From Alnus glutinosa (lineage: Eukaryota; Streptophyta; Magnoliopsida; Fagales; Betulaceae): a stretch of 64,000 bases of DNA. Made by a program: the position numbers and the translations under genes. Positions 1 to 13,076 of this stretch are shown piece by piece. The DNA is taken from contig NC_084888.1 in NCBI RefSeq assembly GCF_958979055.1, forward strand, positions 1,196,001 through 1,260,000. Direction: 5' to 3'. The notes under the pieces were generated by a model. That model was not told where the DNA came from, did not search any database, and saw nothing but the letters and a program-made list of their open reading frames with translations. The first letter of the stretch is position 1. Each line of letters opens with the position of its first letter.

Positions 1-40
<40 letters not shown>
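1..40. repeat. (TA)n microsatellite at the window edge
   Basis: Uninterrupted TA dinucleotides run from the first base to about base 40, so the full tract extends outside the window. From here to 513 I see no gene. This stretch is the 3' flank of the Maf gene. Confidence 0.95.
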
Positions 41-43
<3 letters not shown>

Positions 44-513
44 TATGAAAAGCTATGTGTCCGTTGACCAAAACCCAATTTACGCGTCTAGTTCCAAAAG
101 GAATGGAATTTCGTTTCCCGTATGCTGTTTAGCTTGTGTTTTCAAAACATGTTTGCTTCGTTCTCACAAGCAGGACTGCAGGAGACAAATTCATGACCAT
201 ATTTCCAGGCCAAATAATGCACCAAAATGGCCATAAATTTGAGTAAAGAGTTGCTTAATCATATGCTGCAATATTTAGACAAACTAGTACTGATGTAGGA
301 GTCATCATCATCATGAATAGAATGAGCAATCGTGATCATTGGAATGGGTTTAAAATGAGGCAGTAATAAAGCCCAGTGTGTGTTCAATTTGAAAAATTTA
401 AATACAAATTCGTCTAAAAATTGATGCAACATTAACAATCCGCAGTTGAAGTCCACAGCTTTGAAATTATGGTTGAATAGAACCACGTTGAAAATTTGAA
501 ATGACCACAGCAT

Positions 514-3500
514 CTATAGAGCTTCCCGTATAAATTTTTCTGTGAGAGCTATAGGAAGTCCCATCACTGTATCAGTAGTCCCTACCTGTCAAACATCAAA
601 CCTGAGCTTATCTCAGAAGACTTGGGGAAGGTAAATATCAACTCCTAGAATGTGACAGGGAACAATGATTCAAATAAGACCCTTTATAGACCACATCAAT
701 AACATTAGATAGAGGTAATTTTAATCATTCGACAGGCCAATGCTTGATAAATGAGAGAATGTGGCAAAAAAACTGCATTTTTTATTGTGGAGAAGATAAA
801 GAATATAAAAGTAACTGTAAAGAACTTATCGACAGAGCATATGAAAGGTTTTTAATGGGGATGGGGACCCACTGTTCTGGTAAGTTTTTTGGAGTGGCTT
901 AGGGTGCCAGAAAGAATTGAATAGCCTGGTTTCATGAGTCACTCATGATCCATGGTTGTATGGTGCTCGGAACCAGATCCTCCAAAGTGCGTGCATGTGT
1001 ATACATGTTTGTGTTTGTGTTTGTGAAGGAGAGATAGAGACAGAGAGAGCTCCACTGACCACTGCTTCCACAAATGGCAATGTCATTGGATGTTCCAGCA
1101 TCAAACCCCCAGCAACATTGAGTGTAATTCCCTCGTGGATCTGAGTACAGCTCATCCATCAAAAAAGATCATGAACAATATCAGCAAAGCAAGTTGCCTG
1201 GAAAAATAATATATGATAGCAAAGAGAAATGGATGTTAAGAATTTTACCAGGCTATCAATGGCCTCATCTGGTATGTTATAAAAATAAACCTGTACACCA
1301 CACCGACGAATATTAGTCTACCAAAGCTAATTAAAGAGCCATCTTCTCAGGGAAGGTAACAAAGATGCTCAACTCAGAACCTCTAATTACAAACCTAAAC
1401 AGAAGTTATTGCAAAAAAATGTGAACATTGAAAGTATTATGATGTCAGAACTTCTATAACGAAGTATTATGATTTTTTTCGTCTTACATGAAAATAGGTA
1501 TTAAAATAACTTATTTCAAACCATAAAGATTGGTCATATGTGCTCAACCCATGTTAGTTTGAACACGTATCTAACTAGAAAGGCTCAAAAGAATGGGAAC
1601 AAAATATAATAAAAGAGTACCAATAGCTTTTTCATATTTATATAAATGCAATTTTAATATGTCCTTAGAACAGATTGGCTTAAAATCATTTAATTGTCAC
1701 TCATCACGACCAAAACAAAAGTGCTAGCAAGATGTACCTCTGCTCTGTCCCATCCACCTTTTCTTTTTCCACTCTTAAGATTGGTTACAAGAACAGATCC
1801 TACCACAGCTGCTTGACCGCCAGAGTATCCTGCAACCCAAAGAGATGTAACCATCAAATTAGCTTAACTTCTTAATGAAAAAAGGTGAGAGTGAAGCCCA
1901 TTAAGCAAACCTTTGATAAACTCCCGTGCTTCTTCCTTGCTTGATGGCTTTTCCCTGATTATCCCTTCATACACCACCACCTCAAAATCAATTAGATGGA
2001 GCAGTAAGAAATAACCTTGAATAAGCTCTACATGCCAACAATATAAAAGGCAAGAATGCTCTATTATTAGTAGTCCACAACTTTAAAAGCATAAATGCAT
2101 AGGATGTATAAGCTGTGAGGAATGAGAGGAACACACCAGGCAAAAGCCCAGCAAGGCTATGCCTATATCAGTTTTGTATAAATTGATGTGCATGCTATCC
2201 TGGTACAACATATTTCCTGAATTGTTATAAATGCTCATAGCTTGGAAGTCATTACTCCATAGAGTTTGGAAGATAGTCCACTGCCTATAGAGTAAGGCTC
2301 TTCTTCTGCGATACTCCATCAAAATCCGCCACTCATTGGTTGGTGTTCAATTCTTTTTATTGAGACTATGCCTAGTGTGGGTAAAATTCTTGAAGTCAAA
2401 AGGACAGCTTTCATGGCATCCAAGCATTTCAAGACTGAAGTGGAGAGAGAAACCGGAAGGTGCAACATGGTGATTAGAACCGATAATAGCTTGGAATTTG
2501 TAAACAAAGTCTTTCTCAAGTATTGCAAGGATGAAGGGCAGAAATTTTTGTAAGGTGATATAACCACTACTAAAAGTTTTCACTGTGTGACTATTACGTA
2601 AACTGGGTACATATCAAGCAGGATTTTTATTCATTTTTTGATAAGTACATAGCAAGAAGGATTATATGATTGTCAAATATTTACCAAGATGATTTTTGAC
2701 AAAGAACCTATAAATTGGCAATTTGGACAAACTGCAAGAATACCTCAGGGAGAAGAGGCTGCAAACATATCTCCTTTCCTTGGTCATCTCCCAGAGCCAT
2801 CTCACATTATAGGTGTGGTATTTTAAAAATAGTTTATCAAAGCATACTTGCGCAACAGCATTCGCAAAGTAAGGTAAGTAGATAGGTATCTGAAGACAGT
2901 CCTCATTCAGCTTTAAAAACAGATGTAGATTCATGACTAGAGATGTGGCTTATGAGCTTTTCGATGTCAGAATCAAGGCCAAAATATTAAGAAATCAGGT
3001 CATTCAGGCATTACCTAAGAGAGGGTAGAAGGATCTAGTTTATGCTACAATCAGGTACATTATCAATTAGGCAGTAACTAAAGAGGAATCGAAGCATACT
3101 GTATCTGCAGTAATTAACAGTGTTGCATGAGCATCCTCCTCAAATTGACCAGTATGGAGCTTTGATACAATGGCATCTGCCTAATAAGAAAATCAAGATA
3201 AGAAGAAGGTTTAGTGAAACTTCTCATCAGCATACGAGTCCAAAAGACAAACCATGTACTGAAAATCGAAGAAACATAGGAAACAGATGATGTTCACAAG
3301 ATGAAAACAAGGTGCTGAAAACATTTTAACATATGTAAACAGAATTATAGGGTTTTTTAGTGAAGAATGAGGTGTACGAACCCATGCCCCAATCACCAAA
3401 TAAGTTTTTCTCCAATGTTCTGTACTGCCCACCAGAATTTGTTCCAATTGCTCTTTGAAGTCATTCTTTATTCGAGTTGCTTCCAAATGCAAATGCTTGA

Positions 3501-4728
3501 CTTTATTATATCAGTAGAAAGCAAAACCTTGTTTGGTAACGCTCTTTAGGGTAACTTTTTGTTTTTTAGCAAAAAAGCAAAAACATTAACAAACAACTCA
3601 AAGCACAAAACACTTCAAACTACTTTTACTTTTATGTCACGTCATAACCAAAAATAAAAAAGGACCCTTTAAAAAGTTTTGCCAAAATGAACCCGGGCAA
3701 TAATTTAAAATCCTCTTTCCTTATGGCATGTCTCTTTTTTTCCCTTAATGTCATTTAAAATCCTTGAAATTGTCTGAGGACGATCATTCACAGGCCATTT
3801 ATGACATAAAAAACCCCATGAATGAAAATGGCCTCGGTTGTGTCTCATGGATAAAGTTTTCCTTCAAATTGAGTTTGAGGAAATTACTCAAATCCAATCT
3901 ATTAAGTTGACATTTTTTCTTATAGGACATGATTCTCACATGCTCTGTTAATCCTATTAAAAAAGTGAGAATGACATGCTGATAGATGTCAGTTTAATTT
4001 TAATTCTTCCAACCCTATTTGGAGGCCTCACGTGAATTTACCATAAACTATACAAACAGATGCACAAATTACCACCAAGTTTTAAATGTTTGCAGCACGT
4101 TGAACTCCATTTCCCAGTTATGAGTTATAAATCTCATCCAAAAGAATCAACAACGTCTAAATAATACTATACTAGCAGTGCATCCATTAGATACTCATCA
4201 GCGAAAGAGAGCAAACGGTTAAGGCATACCTTCGCTTCGGCTAGAGCCATTACCAAATCTTCTGGCTTTTCCCTCCTAATAGCTTTCTCATCTATGTCTG
4301 CAGTCTAATTCATAAGCAAAAGTTCATCAATCCTCCAAAGCTCCCACCAAAACAAAGAAAAAAAATATTAGTGCTTTCATTACTATAACCATACCATTAT
4401 TGCGAACTCATACCCCATCTCGGCTAAAATTTGTCGGCGAGCCATCGATGACGAACCCAAGATTATCTGCCATTAAACATCAATTTCATGTTTTTGGACC
4501 CGTTTGTTTCAGTGAAAACTAAAAATCAGGAGAAGCATAAGCAAAAAGAAACATGCTGTTCGTAAAAAATGAGGTTGCCCATTTTATAGGAATTTTAAGA
4601 TTAGAATATGCATCGTTATAGATGAGTACGTAACTTGAATTTGGAAATTAAGAGAAGGACAAAGAGATAAGCCAAATTCGGCTACAGTGCATGTATTTTA
4701 CCTTAAATGTGGAACTGTTCATAGCCAT
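514..4728 (-). CDS. Maf-like nucleotide pyrophosphatase
   Basis: Nine coding exons on the minus strand: 4728-4702, 4466-4395, 4304-4230, 3180-3100, 1980-1911, 1829-1738, 1290-1249, 1140-1060, 585-514. They join with consistent phase into 203 aa, the usual length of plant Maf proteins. Maf/ham1-fold enzymes hydrolyse noncanonical or methylated nucleoside triphosphates to monophosphates, a housecleaning role. Visible family motifs are the N-terminal LGSSSMARR nucleotide-binding segment (about residues 12-20), IDEKAIRREKP (about 37-47), and TADTVV (about 83-88) with the proposed catalytic Asp, followed by a second REKP. The usual bacterial SGR(T/S)H motif reads YSGGQA here (about 110-115). The C-terminus VMGLP fits the family. 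All introns are GT-AG. The start is the first ATG in frame with the conserved core. A short upstream ORF precedes it. Family call is secure; the substrate is not known from sequence. Confidence 0.93.
2355..2556 (+). mobile_element. Small integrase-like retrotransposon fossil in Maf intron
   Basis: About 200 bases inside the intron between Maf exons 4 and 5, antisense to the gene, resemble a short piece of a Ty1/copia integrase core: a TEVERETGR-like segment followed by an RTDNSLEF-like segment and KYCKDEG. No LTRs, other domains or target duplications are visible. It is a small, old, broken remnant. Assignment rests on motif resemblance alone. Confidence 0.4.
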
Positions 4729-4747
4729 CTCTATCTCACGCTCCGCT

Positions 4748-4783
4748 TCAAGTTGTAGCGCTTTGGGTACTCGAAGAGTTCAT
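4748..4783 (-). promoter_or_regulatory. Upstream ORF in the Maf leader
   Basis: A 12-codon reading frame (ATG at 4783, TGA at 4748) lies 20 bases before the Maf start codon and is not in frame with it. If the leader reaches this far, ribosomes would meet it first and translation of the main frame would be damped. The transcription start is not known, so its presence in the mRNA is inference. Confidence 0.5.
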
Positions 4784-5198
4784 ATGCTTCTATCCATTCT
4801 TCGCCGACAAATGGTTATACGACAATAATATTTCACGTGCTATGGGTATCAATTTTTTTTTTTTTCAAAAGTTAACGCATCATTTTGAAAGCACTTTTAA
4901 GGAAAATAAAATTGAGAGGTAAAATATTTTTCATTTCACAAATATTTTATTACGCTGATGTAAAGCAACAAATATTATATACCATAACAATATTGCACAG
5001 AGTAACTTTAAAAATTACATTTTTGTTCACAAAGATTACAACAATCATATAATGCTGGTGTGATAGTTTCAGAGAGTCTTTTGATCAAACATTGTTAACA
5101 AAAAAAATTTAGAAAGTTGATTGAGACACGTCAGCATCGTGATATAGTTTTGGATTAAAAATATATAGTTTTTAGCATTACTATTCCGTAAATATTTT

Positions 5199-6211
5199 AA
5201 GGAAAACTTTACTTACCCACTCGAAGTGTTACGGCATTTGCAATGTTAACCTCAAATTAACAAAATTTGTAACGTTAGTATCCTATGTTTCAGTCCCTTT
5301 GAATTACATCCATACCGTTAGGGTTTAGGGTTGAATTAAATCAAATGTCTTTTATACCTCTATAAAATTTATAAAAATACAAATATACACTTAATTAAAA
5401 ATTTAGAAATAAATAAATAAATAAGAGTAAAAAAAAAAAAAAAAAAGGTGGGGAGGGGGGAACTTGGCTTACCCCCAAAGTGTCAAGGGTTTTCAATCGT
5501 AATTTTGAATTATCAAAATTTGCAATATCAGGATCCCAAGTTTCAACCCTTTTAATTTTATCTCTCTGTTAGGATTTTCTCCGGATGGGGATGCCAAAAT
5601 GTCCAAAATATCCCCCTTTTCTATTTTTTTTTTTTTTTTTAAAAAAAACAACTAATTTTTTATGATGACCACGGCGTGGCCATGGGTATGGTTCAGGTTT
5701 TTTTTTTTACTTTATTTTTTATTTTTAAATTTTTAATTAAGGGTATATTTGTATTTTATAAATTTTACAGTGGTATAAGAGACATTTTACATGTTTGCCG
5801 TTTGATTTAAACTTAAACCCTAATGGTAGGGGTGTAATTAAAAAGGGCTAAAAACTGGATATCAACATTGCACATTTTGATAAGTCGAGGTTATGATTTC
5901 AAAACCGTTAACACTTTAGAGGGTAAGTGAAGTTTCTTTAAAAAAATAAAAAGAAAAAGAAAAAAGAAAAACCCAGAGACACAGTGGATAAATTCAGAAT
6001 TTTTACTCGTTTAAAAAAAAAAAATTAAAAACAATGGTATTTTGGGCATTTTGGCATTTTCTGTTAGGATTTAATAAAAAATCCTAACAAATAGGTGAAA
6101 TCAAAATGAGCTAAAACATAGGATACTAACATTGTAAATTTGGATAATTCAACGTTAACATTTCAATACCATGACACTTCGAGTGAGTAAGCAAAATTTC
6201 CCAATATTTAT
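5199..6211. mobile_element. Nested or interleaved long-TIR MITE pair
   Basis: Four related termini alternate in orientation: about 5199-5440, 5455-5635 (inverted partner to the next), 5700-5940 and 6010-6211. Each carries a version of ACTTACCC...AAGTGT near its outer end and a GTTAGTATCCTATGTTT-like segment further in. The segment 5199-5440 is nearly the reverse complement of 5700-5940 over more than 200 bases. The simplest reading is one MITE inserted in another of the same family. Outer flanks AATATTTT and AATATTTA may be a target duplication. No coding capacity. Confidence 0.7.
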
Positions 6212-6477
6212 TATGCTAACGTGGCAGGAATATTAGTGTGGCCTATGGATAATGCTAAAAAATGCATTTTTATTGTAGAGTGAGTTTGCCGATGTAATTT
6301 TGCAAACTAAAAGTGCAATTTTAAATATTAAACTGCAATTTTTAAGGTAAAATTGCGATTTTACCAAAAACTTAACCGCGTTTTGAAAAATCACATTTTA
6401 TAATTGTTATTTTTAAATCGCAAACCTAACGGAGGGGTGAAATTGAAAAAAAAAAATGAAAAAAAAAAAAAAAAAAA

Positions 6478-6512
<35 letters not shown>

Positions 6513-7090
6513 CATTGGATTGAGAGTTTTTGAAGTTTATGGACATAATTCAAATGTGATTGAAGTTCAATAAGATTAAGTGAAGTTTAACCAAACACAT
6601 AAATTTTTAAGTGATTTGACCTTAAAGACCTACATACATTATACACAAAGCTCAAGACTATACTTGGTTGAATAATTCTTTATTACAAAATCCTTATGTA
6701 TGAAATTTGGTTAGATAAATATGACAACTTATATTTTGTGTAAACCATGTACTACAATTCTCGTAATATTCTAACATTATGGGTTGCTTGAGAAAAATTG
6801 ATTAATTTGTTGAACAGTTGAAGTAATGGAAATAATGTTGATTTATTGATGACTAATTGACTAAGAAAGAGAGCAAACAAGTAAGCACTAATATGATTGA
6901 TTGATCTTCCTTGGTAAGTATAGGACAGAAGAAAAGCTTATTACATTCTCTTTTGTTTTTTCAGTAAGGTAAAATAGTAGGAAAAATGAGAACCGTCAAA
7001 GGTTATTGCTTGTTAAAAATGGAGCTTGTTTCGAGTGCTAGGAATAGTTCCTCATTTGAGGCTTTGAGCATTAGGTTCTTCAAACTGCAG

Positions 7091-7137
<47 letters not shown>

Positions 7138-7697
7138 GAGGAAGCAAATAGGTGGTGGTCCTTACTCAAAATTCTAGGCAAAACACTGATCAGTCCCTGT
7201 TAAGATTCAAACTATCAAGATCATGCACAAAAGGAAAAAACTTCAGATGGTTTGGAGTGTATTTTCTTATGTGCATTGAGGAAAAGGCATAAAATCTTTT
7301 TGTGATTTCCATTTGGGTAAGGGACAGGACTTCTCGAGTGAACGTTTCGATCTCCAGAGGGAAGGTTGGCTGGTCTTTTGCCCTGGATTGAGATCCCTTG
7401 CATTGGTCTCCAGTTTGCAATAAGTGGCTCAGGATGAGCCACATCATCTCAATGAAAGACGAGAAAAAAAAAAAAAAAAAAAAAAAGGCAAGCCCAATGA
7501 ATAGTTGGCCACCCTCAAAGGGCTGATTGACCACTACCAAACATGTTAGCTAGGGGTGGTTAGACTGCACTTCCGGGTGGACTCAAAATACCGTTCAATA
7601 CTTCAATTAGTGAGATTTAATATTTAATTAAAAAGATAGATGAATTATGAAGACAGAATTTGAACTCAAGATTTATATTTCGATACAATATTCAAAT
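6212..7697. other. Gene-free spacer with long homopolymers
   Basis: No convincing coding region. It holds a GAAA/GATA simple repeat near 6450-6512, an uninterrupted A44 tract at 7091-7134, and an A-rich tract near 7467-7486. Short open frames here run through poly-A and are not credible genes. Confidence 0.7.
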
Positions 7698-7711
7698 AAG
7701 CATTTACCCCT

Positions 7712-8302
7712 TACCACAGGAGAAAAGTTTGTGACTTTGGGGGTACCAGGGAGATGCGCAGTGTGTGTTTTGCAGAAACGGTATAGAAAGCCGGAATCAC
7801 CTTTTTTTCTCTTGCAGTTTTAGTTCTCGTATCTAGAATACCTGCCTGAACCGATGCTTCAATCAACATCCTCTTCTAGACTGGTAGAGTATGCTTGATG
7901 AAGCGTGTAGTAAGTGGAAGACTAAAAAGATGCTGGGTGTTTTGTGTAGATTGATTCTGAGTTCTACCATGTATCATCTGTGGAGGGCTAGGAATGAGAT
8001 TAAAGTTCAAGGCCACCCAAAAACGGAAGAGCAGATTTTACGTTTGATATTCTCTGAAGTTAGAAACAGAATCTCAGGAAGGGGCAAGTTCATAAAGAAT
8101 ATAGAGAATGTAGCTCTGTTTCGAATGTGGAATATAGATGAGGCGATTCTGGTTTGAAACCAGTGTTTTCTTCTTTGTGCCTAGTTGTTCACAGAGTTTG
8201 CACTCTGTTTTGTTGGATTGTTTGGTCTGTTTAGACCGGTTGTTTGTACTTTGTTGTTTGGTTTGAAATATAATGATCACTGATTCATGAAAAAAGAAGA
8301 AG
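7712..8302 (+). mobile_element. 5'-truncated LINE (3' end) with target duplication
   Basis: A frame at about 7891-8157 encodes the C-terminal tail typical of plant L1-type reverse transcriptase ORFs (zf-RVT tail: YHLWRARNE, then an RLIFSEVRNRI stretch). It is followed by a 3' UTR and an A-rich tail ending in GAAGAAG. The element is flanked by a 14-base direct repeat AAGCATTTACCCCT at 7698-7711 and 8303-8316, as expected of target-primed insertion. It is about 590 bp, so nearly all of a full LINE is missing at the 5' end. The exact duplication suggests a fairly young insertion. Confidence 0.85.
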
Positions 8303-8566
8303 AAGCATTTACCCCTAAAGCTTAAGCTTAAATGATTAAATCTATTACTTCTTATGAGCTTAAATTTTTAGAATAAGTAAAATCAAAAGCAGGTTTGAGT
8401 TCGAATCATATATCTGTAATTCACTTTCCATTCCTATCAGCTTTACATTTTGGAATAATCGGTGATTTAAAGAGATAAAACCAAGAGACCATATCCTGCA
8501 TGATAATCTTCTTCCAAAAACTGCTAGTCCTGAAAGGTAAAAGGAGAAAGTGTGTTACCTCTCTTC

Positions 8567-8842
8567 TCAACTGCAAATGTTATTTAATCCACTGCTTCCT
8601 CCAATTTTCCTGTAATTAGGAACAGGCACCTTCCCTGACTCAATGCCCTTGATGTCCTCTAAAAGGATCTCATACTGCCTCTTCACCTCCTCTTCAGTTG
8701 TCCCTCCAATGGCACTTGCAATGTTTTGCCAACGGTCTGGCGTTTCCTTGTAATATATTGCCAAAGCATTTTCGAACATTTTGTGTTGCTCGGCCGTCCA
8801 AGTCGGTTTGGAGTTGGAGGAAGAAAGTGATGTAGATCCCAT
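8567..8842 (-). CDS. RADIALIS-like single-MYB (SANT) protein
   Basis: A 91-residue protein with one MYB/SANT repeat at about residues 12-65. Tryptophans at 15 and 38 and a Tyr at 57 occupy the three core aromatic positions. The segments [15 protein letters not shown] and [11 protein letters not shown] are typical of the RADIALIS/RSM family, as is the PVPNY tail after the domain. These small nuclear proteins lack a clear activation domain and antagonise larger MYBs by competing for partners. The start is the only upstream Met in frame and is followed by the usual Ser-rich N-terminus. A possible splice donor (AG|GTAACAC) lies just past the stop, so the 3' UTR may be spliced. The neighbour downstream is a truncated LINE. 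Family call is secure, the exact paralogue is not. Confidence 0.93.
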   Translation of the reverse strand: MGSTSLSSSNSKPTWTAEQHKMFENALAIYYKETPDRWQNIASAIGGTTEEEVKRQYEILLEDIKGIESGKVPVPNYRKIGGSSGLNNICS

Positions 8843-9523
8843 TTTTTCAGCTGAGATACTGAAGTAAGATCAGAATAGGAAATGTTGTTGCAAATAATCA
8901 GAGACTGATTGAGGATTTATGGGCTTTGGTGACAGAATGGAAGAGGAAATTGAAAGGAAAAGCGACGGCTGGGAAGATTTATGGGGAAGCTGGGAAGGTA
9001 GAAAGGGGGAAATATGGGTGAAGACTACAGACAGAAGTCTCCAGTCAATGGATGATGAGGAAAGAAGTGTCCGTGGAAACACTTGACAAAAATAGGAGTC
9101 CGAGATGGTCACTAGCTTGCTTCCTTGTCAAGTCTTCATGAATATAATATGAGTAATATGTTCCTATAATATAATCTAAAAAAAAAAAAAAAATGTTCCT
9201 ATAATATAATTTAAAAGCATGTGGTGTTTCAGAAGTTTTAAATTCAGTAAAAAATATTTTGAAAAAGATTAATCCTCTAACTTGTAATAAGAGTAGATAG
9301 AAATCAATTTACGAAGTTTCGTCGATTTGTAAATAGCTTTGTATAATAGGAAGATTGGCTTAAAGCTTTTTGTGATAAGTAAAAATGACGAAAAACTTTT
9401 CACTTCCAATTTTCTTATGAAATTTTAACGGAAATTGTCAATTAACCATGTCAACACCAATAATAAAATGGTAAGCGTCTCCTATAATAAGAAATATATA
9501 AATATATTATTAAATTAAAATAA

Positions 9524-9556
<33 letters not shown>

Positions 9557-9921
9557 AAAAAAAACAAGGAAAAAAGGTGGTTGGCTACCCCTTACTGGCC
9601 AGAGCATAGAGGGATGGCCAAATTACATCCAAGGTCATGATTTGTCCAAAAGAGGTTTGATTTATCAAACCACCCCATAGTTATTAGGGGTGATTCGGCT
9701 AAATAAAACACATATTTTTGTACACTTTTTAAAACCAAAACACATTGACAAATATAACCCAATCTCATGCACACACGTGGATTATAGGTAAACAAAACAT
9801 ATATATATAATTGCACTAAAAAGTCCTAAAAAATAGGATTTTTTTGGGGATACAGAAAATGAATAAAATGACAAAAAACTTACCAGTAGTAACTGGTAGA
9901 AAAACTTGTGACAAGCCAAAA
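8843..9921. other. Upstream region of the RADIALIS-like gene
   Basis: The first 270 bases read on the minus strand as a pyrimidine-rich leader. The rest is AT-rich spacer with A tracts near 9179-9193 and 9547-9564 and a (TAA)n stretch. The stretch at about 9576-9700 repeats the plant motif of a GGTTTGAT...CCACCCC type also seen near 31.8 kb. No further gene is seen. Confidence 0.5.
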
Positions 9922-9993
9922 AGGTCCCACCGAGACTTGAACTCGGGTTACTGGATTCAGAGTCCAATGTCCTGACCACTAGACCATGGGACC
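9922..9993 (-). tRNA. tRNA-Gln (anticodon CTG)
   Basis: Read on the minus strand, a 72-base cloverleaf forms: 7-bp acceptor GGTCCCA/TGGGACC with discriminator T, a D arm starting TGGTCTAGTGGTC (A box), an anticodon loop CTCTGAA with anticodon CTG, and a T arm CCGAGTTCAAGTCTCGG (B box). A run of five T follows the discriminator within two bases and serves as a polymerase III terminator. It agrees with nuclear plant tRNA-Gln. No intron. It stands alone between the RADIALIS-like gene and AP3S. Confidence 0.96.
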
Positions 9994-12880
9994 GCCGTTC
10001 TTCAGACTCGCATTTTACATTTTAACTAAGTGAACAATTTGAAAGTTTTCATGGATGACAAAAATAAATCTGTTATAAACGCCAAACGGACGGGAATTGG
10101 GTGCGACCAGAATTTCGTTAATTAGTTCTCTGAATTGCAGTTAATTACTTCTTTTTTTTTCTTTTTCTTTTTTAATGAAATACATTTTCGAACAGGTTAT
10201 AGATTGCTCAAGTACTTGTTCAGATAAGTAGGCCTACAATCCTATTACCCAAATTGCAGGAAATGTTTTGTGATTGTGAGAATTGTTAACGAAATCCACT
10301 TGCTGCAAGTAGAGGACAATTGTTTTCCTCGAATTATGAGATTCTTCACAATTGCCTGTTCAGATGGCAAACATCATACAAATGCAGAAAATCCCCAATT
10401 ACAAGAAATCAGATCCCTCAGGCAGGCTGCAATTCAATGCCGATCCGATCGGGTGCACCTTCGTGAGAATTTCAAGCACCTAATTTCAATGTTTGACAGA
10501 CAATTTTTTTCAGATTGGAATCCCCTGAGAATTAATTGAGCTTCTCAGGGGCCTGTGGTGTCCTTTTGTTATTTATTTATTTATTTTTATTTTATTTTTT
10601 CTAAGTTAATCTTTTTGTACTCAAAGCTCCGTAGTGTCAAGTGTGTCATTTTAAAGGTTGAAACTGCCATCGAGATTAATGAGAGCGCAAACCGTAACAC
10701 CCAATCACAATAAAACTCACCGTGCCGCTGCAACAAGTTTGATAAACAACTTTCCAGCAAATTTGTGAAAGATAATCTTCATTTCAAGACACTTGTTGGC
10801 ATAATTATGAAAATGTTTGAGGCGCACAACTTGACATGAAAAACATGAAAAAAAAAGCAATTTAAAACATGCTACGTCAATTAGTATAAAATGAATATGA
10901 AGAATAGAATTACTGAAACAAAATTATCTGTTCTTGCATTTGAAAAGGAAAAAGATACTCAAATGCTTCACAATTTATTGTTCTTCCCTCAAAGGACTGG
11001 CCCCACTCGTGCTACTCACTCACTCACTTTAGCAATGATTCATGTTAAAAAAACACCTGCATTAAATCATCAAAAATGTAGTCCATTATTGTTCTTCTTC
11101 TTCCTCAGATGGACTTGTTGTTAACCCTGACTGTATTCTTATAAATTAACATATCTGCTCATCATACAATTTCACAAAGTTCCTATTTCTTATACAATTC
11201 TAACATTATAATATCTCATGAAATCCCTGGTTCTTAAATGATTTTCAACAGGAGGAAATATCTTCCATGGTGCTATGAGACTGGATTCGCTCTTTCTCAT
11301 GCGTCCGGTAAGAGAATGGTACGTTAAAGTATTATTCAATAATTAAATCAATTATTTTTTTTTATCTTTTTAAGCTTTTGAGATAACTGATAATTTAACT
11401 TGGTAAATCATACAAAATATTGATTTTGAGTAATGCTATAAACTACACTTCTATCCCATTAATATTCCATCATACTAATGTTGCAGTAATCATCCATTGA
11501 TTTATTTATTTATAATTTTTTTTTAGAGTAATGCTATACCGCATCTCCATTCCAGCCCCATCTCATTGGGATAATGTGTCGAGTATTTATTAACTCTTGT
11601 TACTAAAAAAGATAATAATAATAAATGCAATGGGCATTGGCATCTTAGTAGTGGAATGTGGAATTGTGGATGTAGTATGTAACATTTTTATTTTTATTTT
11701 AACAATTGATTGACATGTAATGTTTCTAGCATTACATGACGTAACATTTGCAATCAGCCTTTTTTATTATTATTATTATTATTGTTTTTAACAATGGATG
11801 ATTGGTACTACAACGTTAACATGATAGAATAGTGGTAGGATAAAAGTAGTTTTTAACATTACTCATAAGTGTTTACTATTATTTGGCAATGCTACATACT
11901 ACACCCCTATAACACTCTCATTTCACTGGACTAATGTGGCAGTACCCGTTAACCTTTGTTTAAAAAAAATTAAAAGACCGATAAACACTATCACATCATC
12001 CCAATAAAATGAGGGTAAAATAAGAACGTCGTATTTAACATTTATCCTCTTATGGTCATCATAGAAGCTATTCTCACTTTTGCCATTTCTTACCATCTTT
12101 ATTAACATGAAGAGCCATTGAAATATTATATGGCTTATGTTGTTTTGGAAAAGGTCAAATTATAGGACTCCACTCCGAGGGTTGTACCTATGTGGGAGCG
12201 GCACCCATCCCGGTGGTGGTGTGATGGGTTCACCTGGACGTAATGCTACGCAAATAGTTCTTCAAGATGTCGAGAAACATTTGAATTGACATATGGGATG
12301 ATCATTCGCAGCAATGCCTTATATGTTTTTAATTTCTTTTATCCTTTTGATAGGATTTTCTTTCATTTATTTGACCGGCACAAATAAGATTGGAGATTGA
12401 TTTGAGCTGTCCAACAGAGTCAGAATAGATTGGAGATTGATTTGAGCTCTCCATTTCAGTGCAGATAAAGGGTATTGCACCAATCAGATGGTAGTGAACT
12501 AGACTATCGAAAAGTTACAAAATCTGAGATGACCCAATTTTTTTTTTTTTGAAAAAGAGAACAAATTTAGAATTAAGTGCAATTCTAAACCAATCTGTGA
12601 TTGCAGAACAGAAAATACAATCTTTATCGATTTGTAATACCTAATCGAACAACGTTCAATACAGGGAAATCAGATTAGATCCAATGAGCAATCTGGATCA
12701 ACAGAAGGAATACAGGGGATGGTACACACTGGCTATCAATATTTATGAACTTATAAATGAAACATTTACCTCCATAGACGATTTACAGCAATACTGTAAC
12801 AGCTCAATAAATCGCATTTTATAGAGAGCAAAATTTGAATTATTGTTGATCATCTCAACAGCTCACTTAAAAACCACATG
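9994..12880. other. Intergenic region with MITE-like cluster
   Basis: No gene can be supported. An open frame at 10270-10539 encodes 89 residues that I do not recognise. Several segments between about 11430 and 12075 begin with the same AGTAATGCTATANAC-like motif followed by a CCCAT/CTCATT...ATGTGGCAG theme, and look like related degenerate MITEs. A short tandem duplication of AGATTGGAGATTGATTTGAGCT lies at about 12388-12452. Confidence 0.5.
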
Positions 12881-13042
12881 CTATCGACTTCGCCAACCAG
12901 AAACAGATTTGGGAACAAGGCTGATAGAATTAGAGGCAGTTTCTAACCTGCATCATGTATAAACACTCATAATCAGTAACCGATATGCATGTAGAGGCAC
13001 AGGCATACAACAGCTAAATCTTATCCCCCAGCACAAACCACA

Positions 13043-13076
<34 letters not shown>

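Noticed and set aside
5296-5830. Telomere-like GGGTTTAGGG and AAACCCTAA motifs
   Set aside because: They are single units in mirrored positions of the MITE inverted repeats, not an array.
10270-10539. 89-residue open frame
   Set aside because: No recognisable motif, no promoter or splice context, and composition like the surroundings.
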